Below the pieces are notes generated by a model, which ran no database searches, was not told the DNA's origin, and saw only the letters and a list, made by a program, of their open reading frames with translations. A stretch of 8,783 bases of DNA, taken from contig CALLPU010000497.1 in the NCBI GenBank assembly GCA_938016235.1, positions 1 through 8,783 of the forward strand. Reading direction: 5' to 3'. Position numbers and translations under genes: made by a program. Positions 1 through 6,507 of this stretch are shown in pieces. How positions within the stretch are numbered: the first letter of the stretch is position 1; every line of letters starts with the position of its first letter. Source of the DNA: an uncultured Granulosicoccus sp. (GTDB lineage: Bacteria; Pseudomonadota; Gammaproteobacteria; Granulosicoccales; Granulosicoccaceae).

Positions 1-252
1 AAAGTTGCCGCTCATGAACATCCCATGTTGGAACAACTATTTCTAGGCTTGTCTGGCAACAACTGTATCGTTTATGCGGATGCTGACAAAACAGAATTTT
101 CTTCATTTTCCGTGCTCCATATACCCTTGGGATCACGTCACTCTGTATCTGTGGAAAAAGACGAAATGATGTATTACGTCTGGATGGATTTCTTTATAGA
201 CAAGGAAGGCGAGCGATGGATGAACACGCACAAGGTAAATTCTGACATTTAG
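1..252 (+). CDS. Cupin-fold protein, C-terminal part (5' end outside window)
   Basis: The reading frame is open from base 1 to a TAG at 250-252, giving 83 visible residues. An ATG at base 25 could be taken as the start, but the codons before it (bases 13-33) encode H-E-H-P-M-L-E. This matches the first cupin motif HxHxxxE, so the true start is upstream of the window. The second cupin motif follows at visible residues 42-47 (P-L-G-S-R-H, pattern PxGxxH). The two histidines and glutamate of motif 1 and the histidine of motif 2 are the usual metal ligands of cupins, so a metal-binding beta-barrel is likely. The chain then continues through an aromatic stretch (YYVWMDFF) to a charged tail. Small single-domain cupins include isomerases, dioxygenases and sugar-binding sensors, and the visible part does not say which. 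It converges on devA across a 139-base gap in which I see no clear terminator. Confidence 0.68.
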   Translation, partial: KVAAHEHPMLEQLFLGLSGNNCIVYADADKTEFSSFSVLHIPLGSRHSVSVEKDEMMYYVWMDFFIDKEGERWMNTHKVNSDI

Positions 253-391
253 TATGTTGAGGGAATACCGAGCACAGTCATACAAACACCGCCCAGTATA
301 AATGGGTGATGCTAAAAGCCACTAGCCACAATTCGCGCCCTTCAGATGGCCCCGGCCCTACCCAGCTTGCGTGCCGGGCATTGGCAATATC

Positions 392-1102
392 TCATTCTGT
401 CTTTAGCGTATCACTCACTACACGACCATCTTCAAGAACGATAATCCGATCTGCCATATCGAGTATCCTGTTGTCGTGTGTGACCATGACTGTAGTCGTG
501 CCGCGAGATGAGCCTAATGTCTTAAGCATTTTCACGACACTGATCCCTGATTCTTTATCAAGCGCCGCTGTTGGTTCATCTGCAAACACAATCTGCGGGT
601 TTGCAACTAATGCCCTTGCAATAGCTACGCGTTGTTTCTGGCCACCGGAGAGATTCTCGGGGAGGTAATCAGTCCTGTCTCCGAGCCCAAGCAAATCGAG
701 AATATGCACAGCGGCTTTCGTTTGCTGCGCAATACGTCCGGCCCCATGAACCTGTAATCCCATCAGGACGTTTTCAGTGGCACTGAGGCTGGCGTGTAGA
801 TTGTGCGCCTGGAATATAAACCCCAGTCTTCGTCTGATCGAATCCTTATCGTGCTGACTGGAATCAAACAATTTGTAACCAAGTAGTTCTACCTGGCCAT
901 TCTGGATATCTCTCAGGCAACCCATCAGCGTCAATACAGTGGTTTTGCCGGACCCGGACGGCCCCATCAATACTGTTAGGGATCCTGTTTTTATCTTCAG
1001 ATTCACATCGAATATGGCCTGCTTTCTGGCTTCACCTTGCCCGAACCAGTGGTTGAGTTCAGTGACTATGATCGCTGAAGTGCTGCTCATGATTGGATTC
1101 AA
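392..1102 (-). CDS. devA: DevA-family ABC exporter ATP-binding protein
   Basis: This is the ATPase that powers the DevBCA exporter on the cytoplasmic face of the inner membrane. All nucleotide-binding motifs are present, in numbering from the TTG start: Walker A GPSGSGKT at 47-54, Q-loop glutamine near 98, signature LSGGQ at 151-155, Walker B IVFADE at 171-176, D-loop ALD at 180-182 and the switch histidine at 209. The N-terminal stretch with ELNHWFGQGEARKQ and the 236-residue length fit the DevA branch of the LolD/MacB-type exporter ATPases. The start is uncertain. The TTG at 1102 overlaps the devC stop by 4 bases (TTGA), mirroring the GTGA junction between devB and devC, and I kept it for that reason. 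The ATG at 1090 would give 232 residues and is equally plausible; neither has a strong Shine-Dalgarno sequence. It is the last gene of devBCA. The family is known for glycolipid export in cyanobacterial heterocysts; the cargo here is unknown. Confidence 0.93.
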   Translation of the reverse strand: MNPIMSSTSAIIVTELNHWFGQGEARKQAIFDVNLKIKTGSLTVLMGPSGSGKTTVLTLMGCLRDIQNGQVELLGYKLFDSSQHDKDSIRRRLGFIFQAHNLHASLSATENVLMGLQVHGAGRIAQQTKAAVHILDLLGLGDRTDYLPENLSGGQKQRVAIARALVANPQIVFADEPTAALDKESGISVVKMLKTLGSSRGTTTVMVTHDNRILDMADRIIVLEDGRVVSDTLKTE

Positions 1103-2274
1103 AAAAGATCAGCAGGGTCGGCACTGGCCAATCGCGATGTGGCAATGGCACCGGAGATCGAACAAGCGGCAAGTGTACCCAGGAACACCAGTACGGCGCG
1201 AACAATGCTCATCTCAATAGGTAATCCGGTTGCAGAACCAAGCCCTATGTAAATCAACGTCGCGATGACGAGTGCGGGTACGAAACCTAGCACAGCGAGA
1301 ATCAGCGCCTCTTCAAACACCACGCCTATGAAAAACGTATGCGGATAGCCCATCGCTTTGAAGGTTGCATACTCTTTTAAGTGGCTAGTCACGTCTGTGG
1401 CCAGCACCTGATAGACGATGATAACGCCCACTACGATGCCAATCATTACGCCGAATCCAAAAATAATACCCGTTGGGCGTTCCGTCGTCTGGAAATTCAG
1501 ATCGGCCTCTATAGCATCTGAGTAGCTATTTACCTTGACAGTTGCGCCTGGCAAAACGGAGCGTAGCCTGTTCACAACTACATCAACAGAAACACCTTCA
1601 TCTATGTGTAAAAGTATGTGATCCGGCGCACCTGACTGACGATGACGAAAGAGTCGTAGGAAAGTTTGATCAGACACCATCATGGTACCGTCTGCAGTAA
1701 AGCCCGATCCAACGTCCAGCAACCCCACCGCAGAAACTGTTACCCCGTTGAATTCCATTGCAAGAGCATCCGTGCGAGAAACGGTATTGAATACATTACT
1801 GTCAATACCCCGCGTACGCCGATCTATGACAGCTCTATTCTCATCTATAAGCAAATGCATCAACGGAGCTAGTGCAGGGGTTGTAAAATCTGAACTTAAC
1901 GGATTAATGCCAAAAACCTGCAATGTCGCGGAGGCAGACTCAGATTGCTGCCATTCCATCTGACCAATATACAGGGCAGTTCCCTTTTTAACTCCAGGAA
2001 CACTACTGGATTCGAACATGAATTGCCTTGCTATGTTGCCACCATCAGACAATGTATTGGAATCGCTGGCGGAAACCAATATATCTGCATTGAATAACGT
2101 GTAAGGGGCAATACTCGAACCGTTGAGTGCACCAAGAATGCCTAGCTGCACAAACACCAGTACATTTGCAAACGTCACACCTGCTATGGCGCTGAACAGC
2201 CTCGTTCTGTTATACGACAGTTGCAACCAACCTAGTGGCAACCGACCAAGCAGTTTGCGTAGGGTGGAGTTCAC
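1099..2274 (-). CDS. devC: DevC-family ABC exporter permease (FtsX/MacB-like)
   Basis: This is the inner-membrane permease of the DevBCA exporter. The 391-residue chain has the MacB/FtsX layout: one membrane segment near residues 26-50, a large periplasmic domain of about 215 residues (51-268), then three more segments near 269-292, 312-346 and 357-378. The N-terminal LGWLQLSYNRTRL stretch, the hydrophobic FANVLVFVQLGILGAL run and the cytoplasmic DVTSHLKEYATFKAMGY loop are typical of DevC proteins. That loop is where the permease is expected to contact the ATPase. The gene starts with GTG at 2274, overlapping the devB stop codon by 4 bases (GTGA). It ends 4 bases inside the TTG version of devA, so the three genes are very likely translationally coupled. 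The length is normal for the family, with no frameshift. The periplasmic domain would dock onto the DevB hexamer. Confidence 0.93.
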   Translation of the reverse strand: MNSTLRKLLGRLPLGWLQLSYNRTRLFSAIAGVTFANVLVFVQLGILGALNGSSIAPYTLFNADILVSASDSNTLSDGGNIARQFMFESSSVPGVKKGTALYIGQMEWQQSESASATLQVFGINPLSSDFTTPALAPLMHLLIDENRAVIDRRTRGIDSNVFNTVSRTDALAMEFNGVTVSAVGLLDVGSGFTADGTMMVSDQTFLRLFRHRQSGAPDHILLHIDEGVSVDVVVNRLRSVLPGATVKVNSYSDAIEADLNFQTTERPTGIIFGFGVMIGIVVGVIIVYQVLATDVTSHLKEYATFKAMGYPHTFFIGVVFEEALILAVLGFVPALVIATLIYIGLGSATGLPIEMSIVRAVLVFLGTLAACSISGAIATSRLASADPADLF

Positions 2275-3482
2275 CGCTCGTTGTCGGTATCGATTCGTGC
2301 TACTACTTCCAGATTCGTGAAACGGCTGGCAAGCGCAGATGACTGGGCATCGAGCGTCACAATCACATCCACCACTCTCGCATCGGTATTTGCCGCAGGA
2401 TCATCGGACGTAATGGATTGCCGACCAATTTCCCAGCCAATGGCCGTTACCGTGCCCACTAGATTCTGCTTGATCGGCTCCGCTATCAGTACAACCGGAT
2501 CGCCAATGATAACTCGACCAATCATCGACTGATATACCTCAACCTCAGCGGTCATCGAATCAAGATTTCCTAGATCAAGAATGCCACCGGAACCCGGTTT
2601 TTCACCCGGCGCCGTGTGAATATCAAGCACGGTGCCATCCGCTGGTGCCCTGACGATCGCCTTGTCACGATCCAACTGCCGGCGTCGCAAATCGGCCTCG
2701 GCTAATTGCAGATTTGCCTCGGAAATTGCAATATCAGGTTGCACAATTCCATCGGGAGTAGCAAAACGGGTCAACGTGGCCCTTGCTCTTTCTACATCTC
2801 TAATTGATTCATTGGCACGCGCTTGAGAGGCATCGTATTCCGCGCGTGTAGTCACGCCTTTTTTGAACAATGTAGCTGCACGCCTTACTTGCGCCTGACG
2901 TTCATCGGCAGTATCCAGCGCACGCGCAAGGCTTGCCCTGCTCTCCTTCAAACTGGCTGCAACAGATTGTTTGGTTTGCTGCAGCCTGGCTCGACTCAAA
3001 CTCACCGACGCACGGGATTTTTCCAGCTCGATTTCAATTTGCTGCAAACTGTCGAGTACAACAAGTCTTTCACCTTTGGCAACCTGCTGCCCGACCTTTA
3101 CATCTATCTTCTGAATTCGCGCATCACCTGCGCCGAACGGTGGGGCAACAGTCATCACATCACCTTCTGGCACCAACCTCCCCAGAGCAACAACATCACC
3201 TTCACTCAGAACGGCAATATCATCTTGCGCGCGAACTTGCTCAATGGCCTGTGCAATAGGCGTATCGGTTCCACCACCGGGTGCCAACCCAGTGATATTG
3301 AAAAACGCTTGAAGACCGGGTGGCTGGAAATACATTCCAACGATACCCCCGGTAAAGAAAAACAGAACTGCCGCAAGCAACAACTTCCATTTGGAGAGCG
3401 TTGGCCCAGCGGACTCGCCTTCGGATCCAACTAGGCCTGCATCTTCCAGTGGTAATCTGCTTTCGGGCTCTTCTTGGTTCAC
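2271..3482 (-). CDS. devB: DevB-like HlyD-family periplasmic adaptor (membrane fusion protein)
   Basis: This is the membrane fusion protein that should bridge the DevCA pump to an outer-membrane TolC-type channel. In order: an acidic cytoplasmic tail (1-30), one membrane anchor (about 32-52), the first half of a lipoyl domain (about 98-145, with ALGRLVPEG near 99-107), and a long Ala/Arg/Glu/Gln-rich coiled-coil hairpin (about 148-275). The second lipoyl half follows (VRAPADGTVLDI, 277-288), then a beta-barrel domain to the end at 403. The ALGRL entry motif and gene order distinguish DevB from generic HlyD proteins. The start is GTG at 3482: an in-frame TAG at 3498-3500 limits the frame upstream, there is no nearby ATG downstream, and an AAGAG ribosome-binding sequence lies a few bases before it. 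It is the first gene of devBCA and directly follows the palindrome-bearing promoter. No TolC homologue is in the window, so that partner must be encoded elsewhere. Confidence 0.92.
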   Translation of the reverse strand: MNQEEPESRLPLEDAGLVGSEGESAGPTLSKWKLLLAAVLFFFTGGIVGMYFQPPGLQAFFNITGLAPGGGTDTPIAQAIEQVRAQDDIAVLSEGDVVALGRLVPEGDVMTVAPPFGAGDARIQKIDVKVGQQVAKGERLVVLDSLQQIEIELEKSRASVSLSRARLQQTKQSVAASLKESRASLARALDTADERQAQVRRAATLFKKGVTTRAEYDASQARANESIRDVERARATLTRFATPDGIVQPDIAISEANLQLAEADLRRRQLDRDKAIVRAPADGTVLDIHTAPGEKPGSGGILDLGNLDSMTAEVEVYQSMIGRVIIGDPVVLIAEPIKQNLVGTVTAIGWEIGRQSITSDDPAANTDARVVDVIVTLDAQSSALASRFTNLEVVARIDTDNER

Positions 3483-3518
3483 CGGTGGCTCTTGTGGCTA
3501 AACGGATGTAGGTATAAA

Positions 3519-3546
3519 ATATTAATCAAACGATTAAATTAGTCAA
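3519..3546 (-). promoter_or_regulatory. Predicted sigma70-type promoter of devBCA
   Basis: Read on the minus strand, TTGACT (3546-3541) matches the -35 consensus at five of six positions. After a 16-base spacer comes TAATAT (3524-3519), matching the -10 consensus at four of six, including the important first, second and last positions. Transcription would start near 3511-3513, leaving a leader of about 30 bases before the GTG of devB. The -35 falls inside the upstream palindrome and the spacer is covered by the downstream one, so a bound repressor would block RNA polymerase. This is a motif match, not a measured start site. Confidence 0.55.
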
Positions 3547-3554
3547 GTGATTAA
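3522..3554. promoter_or_regulatory. Tandem palindromic operators, probable TetR-family (CecR-like) binding sites
   Basis: Two 16-base palindromes lie head to tail. Copy 1, TTAATCAAACGATTAA at 3522-3537, is a perfect 6-base inverted repeat around a 4-base centre. Copy 2, TTAGTCAAGTGATTAA at 3539-3554, differs in one position of one arm. The copies start 17 bases apart. Size, symmetry and position between a TetR-type gene and the operon it faces are what is expected of a TetR-family operator. Both copies overlap the predicted devBCA promoter. A lone half-site, TTAATC (3580-3585), sits next to the regulator's start codon. That the neighbouring regulator binds here is inference. Confidence 0.72.
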
Positions 3555-3565
3555 TTTAATTACAC

Positions 3566-3571
3566 TATATT
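3566..3571 (+). promoter_or_regulatory. Candidate -10 element for the TetR-type regulator gene
   Basis: TATATT matches the -10 consensus at five of six positions and lies 15 bases before the ATG at 3587. It has no good -35 at normal spacing; the region where one would be expected is occupied by operator copy 2. Transcription from it would start near 3578 and leave only about nine untranslated bases. An alternative is TATAAA at 3513-3518 with a weak TTGTGG at 3492-3497, 15 bases upstream. Neither is strong, so the regulator is probably expressed weakly and likely autoregulated. Confidence 0.3.
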
Positions 3572-3586
3572 TCAATATCTTAATCA

Positions 3587-4282
3587 ATGAGAATTTCTGA
3601 GCACCCACCATCGAGCAAGAATCGGTCAGAGCTGACTAGACAGGCTTTGCTGGATTCAGCCACACGACTCTTTGGTAAACACGGATTTGACGCAACCTCA
3701 AATCGCTTGCTGGCGGAACATGCAGGCGTCAATCAGGCACTGATTGGCTATCATTTCGGTAGCAAGGAAGGGCTGTATGAGGCTGTGTTCGAACACATTG
3801 CGGAGCGACTCTCTTCTCATCTGGCTCCTGTTCTGTTACCTATCGAATCCGAGTTACAGGCGCTCACAGGCGGCGAGCGAGATACGGCTAAGTCGGATGT
3901 TAAAAAACGATGTGTTAACGCTATCAGCACGCTATTGGAAAATTACGTATGCATAATTAACTTCCCCGAATTCGAAGACTCAGCGCGGGTGATTGTTCGA
4001 GAGCAACTTGACCCTAGCAATGCTTTCGAAATTATGTGGAACAAGGTAATGCACAAGTACATGACGGCACTCACTCTGTTTATCTGTCTATCCAAAGGCC
4101 GCACCGCACCCGATCAGTCAGATCGTTTGATGTCTATAACACTCATGGGGCAAGTACTTGTATTCAGAGTGGCCCGTGCTTCGATTAATCGCCATATGCA
4201 ATGGGAAGAGCCGCATGGTGCGGACAATCTCGAGAAGATTCAGTTACTGATCAGAAGCAATATCAAGAAAATCCTGGATTGA
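3587..4282 (+). CDS. TetR/AcrR-family repressor with CecR-like C-terminal domain
   Basis: This is a one-component transcriptional repressor of 231 residues. The N-terminal TetR DNA-binding domain covers about residues 14-65: a first helix with TRQALLDSATRLFGKHGF, then the helix-turn-helix (about 37-60) ending in the typical ALIGYHFGSKEGLY. The C-terminal half contains VREQLDPSNAF (137-147) and GQVLVFRVAR (188-197). These resemble the CecR/YbiH ligand domain (DUF1956), not the generic TetR_C types. In E. coli, CecR controls an HlyD-type adaptor and ABC exporter set, so divergence from devBCA fits a matching role here. The start is ATG at 3587: an in-frame TAA at 3581-3583 excludes anything longer. 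No Shine-Dalgarno sequence precedes it, which suggests a very short leader or weak translation. It probably binds the palindromes at 3522-3554 and releases them on binding an unknown small molecule. Confidence 0.9.
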   Translation: MRISEHPPSSKNRSELTRQALLDSATRLFGKHGFDATSNRLLAEHAGVNQALIGYHFGSKEGLYEAVFEHIAERLSSHLAPVLLPIESELQALTGGERDTAKSDVKKRCVNAISTLLENYVCIINFPEFEDSARVIVREQLDPSNAFEIMWNKVMHKYMTALTLFICLSKGRTAPDQSDRLMSITLMGQVLVFRVARASINRHMQWEEPHGADNLEKIQLLIRSNIKKILD

Positions 4283-4323
4283 CGTAAGCAATAGGAATGG
4301 CACACCAGGACCATTGAACGTGG

Positions 4324-5376
4324 TTACGGTGCAAAGTGTATTCTCTGCCCACTAGACGATGACGCCACCATGGCTTCAATAACGCTTATGGTGTCTCGCG
4401 CCTGCTCGCCCGTTACGGGTAGCTTGCTGCCTTGCTGAATGGCCGAGGCAAAATCCCGATAGATACCCGGCCAGTCGCCTTTCAGCGTCTTTGTGCGGCT
4501 TGTGATTGTCTTGCCGTCCTCAATAGTGGTCAGAGTGCCGTAGTGAGATTCATCTTCCAGACCATAACGCTTATCAGTCGGCTTCATACCCTGATGCCAA
4601 ATCTGACCTTCCTGCGGATCGAGATGCTCCTTGAACCAGGACCCTGTTGTCCCATGCACGCGATAACGTAATCGATTGTCCGGGACCAACATCCCTGCGC
4701 TTAGCTCGATACGTAATCGTCCTTTTGCCATGCGGACGTGAAACTGGTCGATAATCGATGATCCTTCACGCTGTTTCTGCACATCTGCCTGCAGCCAATC
4801 GGGCATGCCAAACAGAACAAGCGCTTGATCAATGATATGCGCTCCCAAATCGTAGTGATTGCCTACGCCGGATTGCTCGGTTTCCTGCCAGCGATCCTTC
4901 ATTGTCGGGCTGTAGCGATCGAAGTGAGCTTCAAAATGTACAACCTCACCGAAAACGTGTTGATCAAGCAATGATTGCAAGGTCAGGAAGTCTGCGTCGT
5001 AGCGTCGATTCTGATAGCAACTGGCTATTCTCCCTGCCTTTTTCGCAGCGGTGATAACCACATCTGCTTCTGCGACTGTTGCCGTAAACGGTTTGTCGCT
5101 CAACACGTGCTTGCCTGCCGCAAGCGCCTCCAGCATCAATGGTGCATGAGTGAAGCTTGGTGAAGCAAGAACAACAAGATCAATCTCGCTGTCATTGAAA
5201 AGTTGTGTGGGTGTTTCATAAATGCGTACCGACGGATGATCAGCCAATACGTTTGCCGCATTGCTTGTGGCCACTGCAGCCAGTTCCACACCGGCTGCTT
5301 CGTATAGGGGTGTGTGAAATACCTTGCCAGCAAGGCCATAGCCGACCAGACCAATCTTTAGCGGTGTTGCACTCAC
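4324..5376 (-). CDS. Gfo/Idh/MocA-family NAD(P)-dependent oxidoreductase, YdgJ/IolW-like
   Basis: This is a cytoplasmic sugar or polyol dehydrogenase of 350 residues, normal for the family. The N-terminal Rossmann fold has the nucleotide-binding glycine motif GLVGYGLAGKVFH at 9-21. The DKP form of the family's EKP motif is at 94-96 and NRRYDADF at 123-130. The C-terminal half carries the active-site motif DLGAHIIDQAL at 176-186, with His180 the likely catalytic residue. The combination of GYGLAGKVFH, the NRR motif, FEAHFDRY and LDPQEGQ recalls E. coli YdgJ and the Bacillus scyllo-inositol dehydrogenase IolW more than myo-inositol dehydrogenases. It starts with GTG at 5376, with AAGAG five bases upstream, and overlaps the transporter ATPase stop by 4 bases (GTGA). 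It is therefore translated with the importer and probably oxidises the imported sugar or a derivative. The exact substrate cannot be read from the sequence. Confidence 0.88.
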   Translation of the reverse strand: MSATPLKIGLVGYGLAGKVFHTPLYEAAGVELAAVATSNAANVLADHPSVRIYETPTQLFNDSEIDLVVLASPSFTHAPLMLEALAAGKHVLSDKPFTATVAEADVVITAAKKAGRIASCYQNRRYDADFLTLQSLLDQHVFGEVVHFEAHFDRYSPTMKDRWQETEQSGVGNHYDLGAHIIDQALVLFGMPDWLQADVQKQREGSSIIDQFHVRMAKGRLRIELSAGMLVPDNRLRYRVHGTTGSWFKEHLDPQEGQIWHQGMKPTDKRYGLEDESHYGTLTTIEDGKTITSRTKTLKGDWPGIYRDFASAIQQGSKLPVTGEQARDTISVIEAMVASSSSGQRIHFAP

Positions 5377-6497
5377 GATACTCTTACCCCAGTGTCTGAA
5401 TCAAAAAAATGCGCTTTTGACATGTCGAACCAGAGAGCCATTCGCTCTCCCATCCTTGCGGGTATATTGTTTGCGATACGCGCAGTAAAGCTGCAGTCAT
5501 CATCGCGAGTAGCGATGAACGTGTCTGATCCTGTGGGCTCGACCAGTTCAACGGTCAGTGACAGCGTGTTGTTGAGCCTGTCACCAGACCCGTTGTGGTT
5601 GTCTGCTTCATTGATATTTTCAGAACGAATGCCAAAATCAATGCGCGGATTCGCCTTTGCTCTTCTGCATAGCTCATCGCTGGGCTCATGTAGTGCCAGA
5701 CGATACTTGCCAAACGTAACACTCAGCCCATCATCAGAGTCAAGGAGTTGACCACTCACCCGATTCATTGCAGGTGAACCCATGAAATCGGCAACGAATG
5801 TGTTCGCAGGGCGGTTGTAGATTTCGTCAGGTGTGCCAACCTGTTGTAACTCGCCATGCTGCAACACGGCTATTTTTGTCGCAAGCGTCATCGCTTCAAT
5901 CTGATCGTGAGTGACGTACACGATGGTGGTGCCAAGGCGTGCATGCAATTTCTTGATCTCGGCGCGCATATCGACACGTAATCGCGCGTCCAGATTGGAC
6001 AAGGGTTCATCAAACAAAAATGCCTGTGGATCTCGTACCAGTGCGCGTCCCATGGCAACACGCTGGCGCTGCCCTCCCGATAGCTGAGCAGGTTTGCGTT
6101 TCAGCAGCGGCTCTATTTGCAGAATGGCAGCAACTTCTGCAATTTTCGTGAGGCGTTCGGCTTTTGGAACGCCACGGGTCTCCATGCCAAATCCGATATT
6201 ATCTGCAACCGTCATATTCGGATACAGCGCATACGATTGAAAGACCATCGCAATATCACGCTTTGAAGGGTGCAGATTCGCAATTGAACGACCGGCAATG
6301 CGTATGTCACCAGTCGTTGCTGGTTCAAAGCCTGCAATCATGTTCAACAGTGTGGATTTACCGCAGCCCGAAGGCCCCACCAGAACAAGAAAGCCTCCCT
6401 GTTCAACATCCAGAGACACTGATTTAAGTGCGTCGACGCCCGCATATTGTTTACCGAGGTTGTCAATCTCAAGAAACCGAACTTCCGAATTATTCAT
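5373..6497 (-). CDS. ugpC: Sugar ABC importer ATP-binding protein, UgpC/MalK (CUT1) type
   Basis: This is the ATPase subunit that energises the GtsB-GtsC permease pair. It has 374 residues. Motifs seen: Walker A GPSGCGKST at 41-49, Q-loop Gln87, signature LSGGQ at 139-143, Walker B AFLFDE at 159-164, D-loop NLD at 168-170 and the H-loop His197 in YVTHDQIEA. After residue about 235 comes the MalK-type regulatory region, introduced by the family hallmark GTPDEIYNRPANTFVADFMGSPAMN. It contains an OB-fold/TOBE domain to the C-terminus, which is complete. By position it would be gtsD of a gts operon; ugpC is the usual name for the sequence family, and sn-glycerol-3-phosphate is not implied as the substrate. 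ATG at 6497 lies 10 bases after the gtsC stop, with no strong ribosome-binding site. Its 3' end overlaps the dehydrogenase gene by 4 bases. CUT1 ATPases are often shared between several importers, which could apply here. Confidence 0.93.
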   Translation of the reverse strand: MNNSEVRFLEIDNLGKQYAGVDALKSVSLDVEQGGFLVLVGPSGCGKSTLLNMIAGFEPATTGDIRIAGRSIANLHPSKRDIAMVFQSYALYPNMTVADNIGFGMETRGVPKAERLTKIAEVAAILQIEPLLKRKPAQLSGGQRQRVAMGRALVRDPQAFLFDEPLSNLDARLRVDMRAEIKKLHARLGTTIVYVTHDQIEAMTLATKIAVLQHGELQQVGTPDEIYNRPANTFVADFMGSPAMNRVSGQLLDSDDGLSVTFGKYRLALHEPSDELCRRAKANPRIDFGIRSENINEADNHNGSGDRLNNTLSLTVELVEPTGSDTFIATRDDDCSFTARIANNIPARMGERMALWFDMSKAHFFDSDTGVRVS

Positions 6498-6507
6498 TGA
6501 ATTTTTA

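Noticed and set aside
372..386. Possible terminator after devA (TGCC...GGCA)
   Set aside because: The stem is only four base pairs with a seven-base loop and no T-run on the devA strand, so it is too weak to call.
306..668. Plus-strand open frame of about 120 codons opposite devA
   Set aside because: It lies almost wholly antisense to devA, whose protein has every ABC ATPase motif. The antisense product is Ser/Thr/Ala-rich with no recognisable domain.
2823..3434. Plus-strand open frame of about 203 codons opposite devB
   Set aside because: It is long but fully antisense to a clear HlyD-type protein, and the translation shows no domain, membrane segment or plausible family. It is a by-product of devB codon usage.
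4300..4330. Possible bidirectional terminator between the TetR-type gene and the dehydrogenase gene
   Set aside because: There are only short complementary stretches (ACCA/TGGT, CACC/GGTG) and no T-run on either side. The signal is not above chance.
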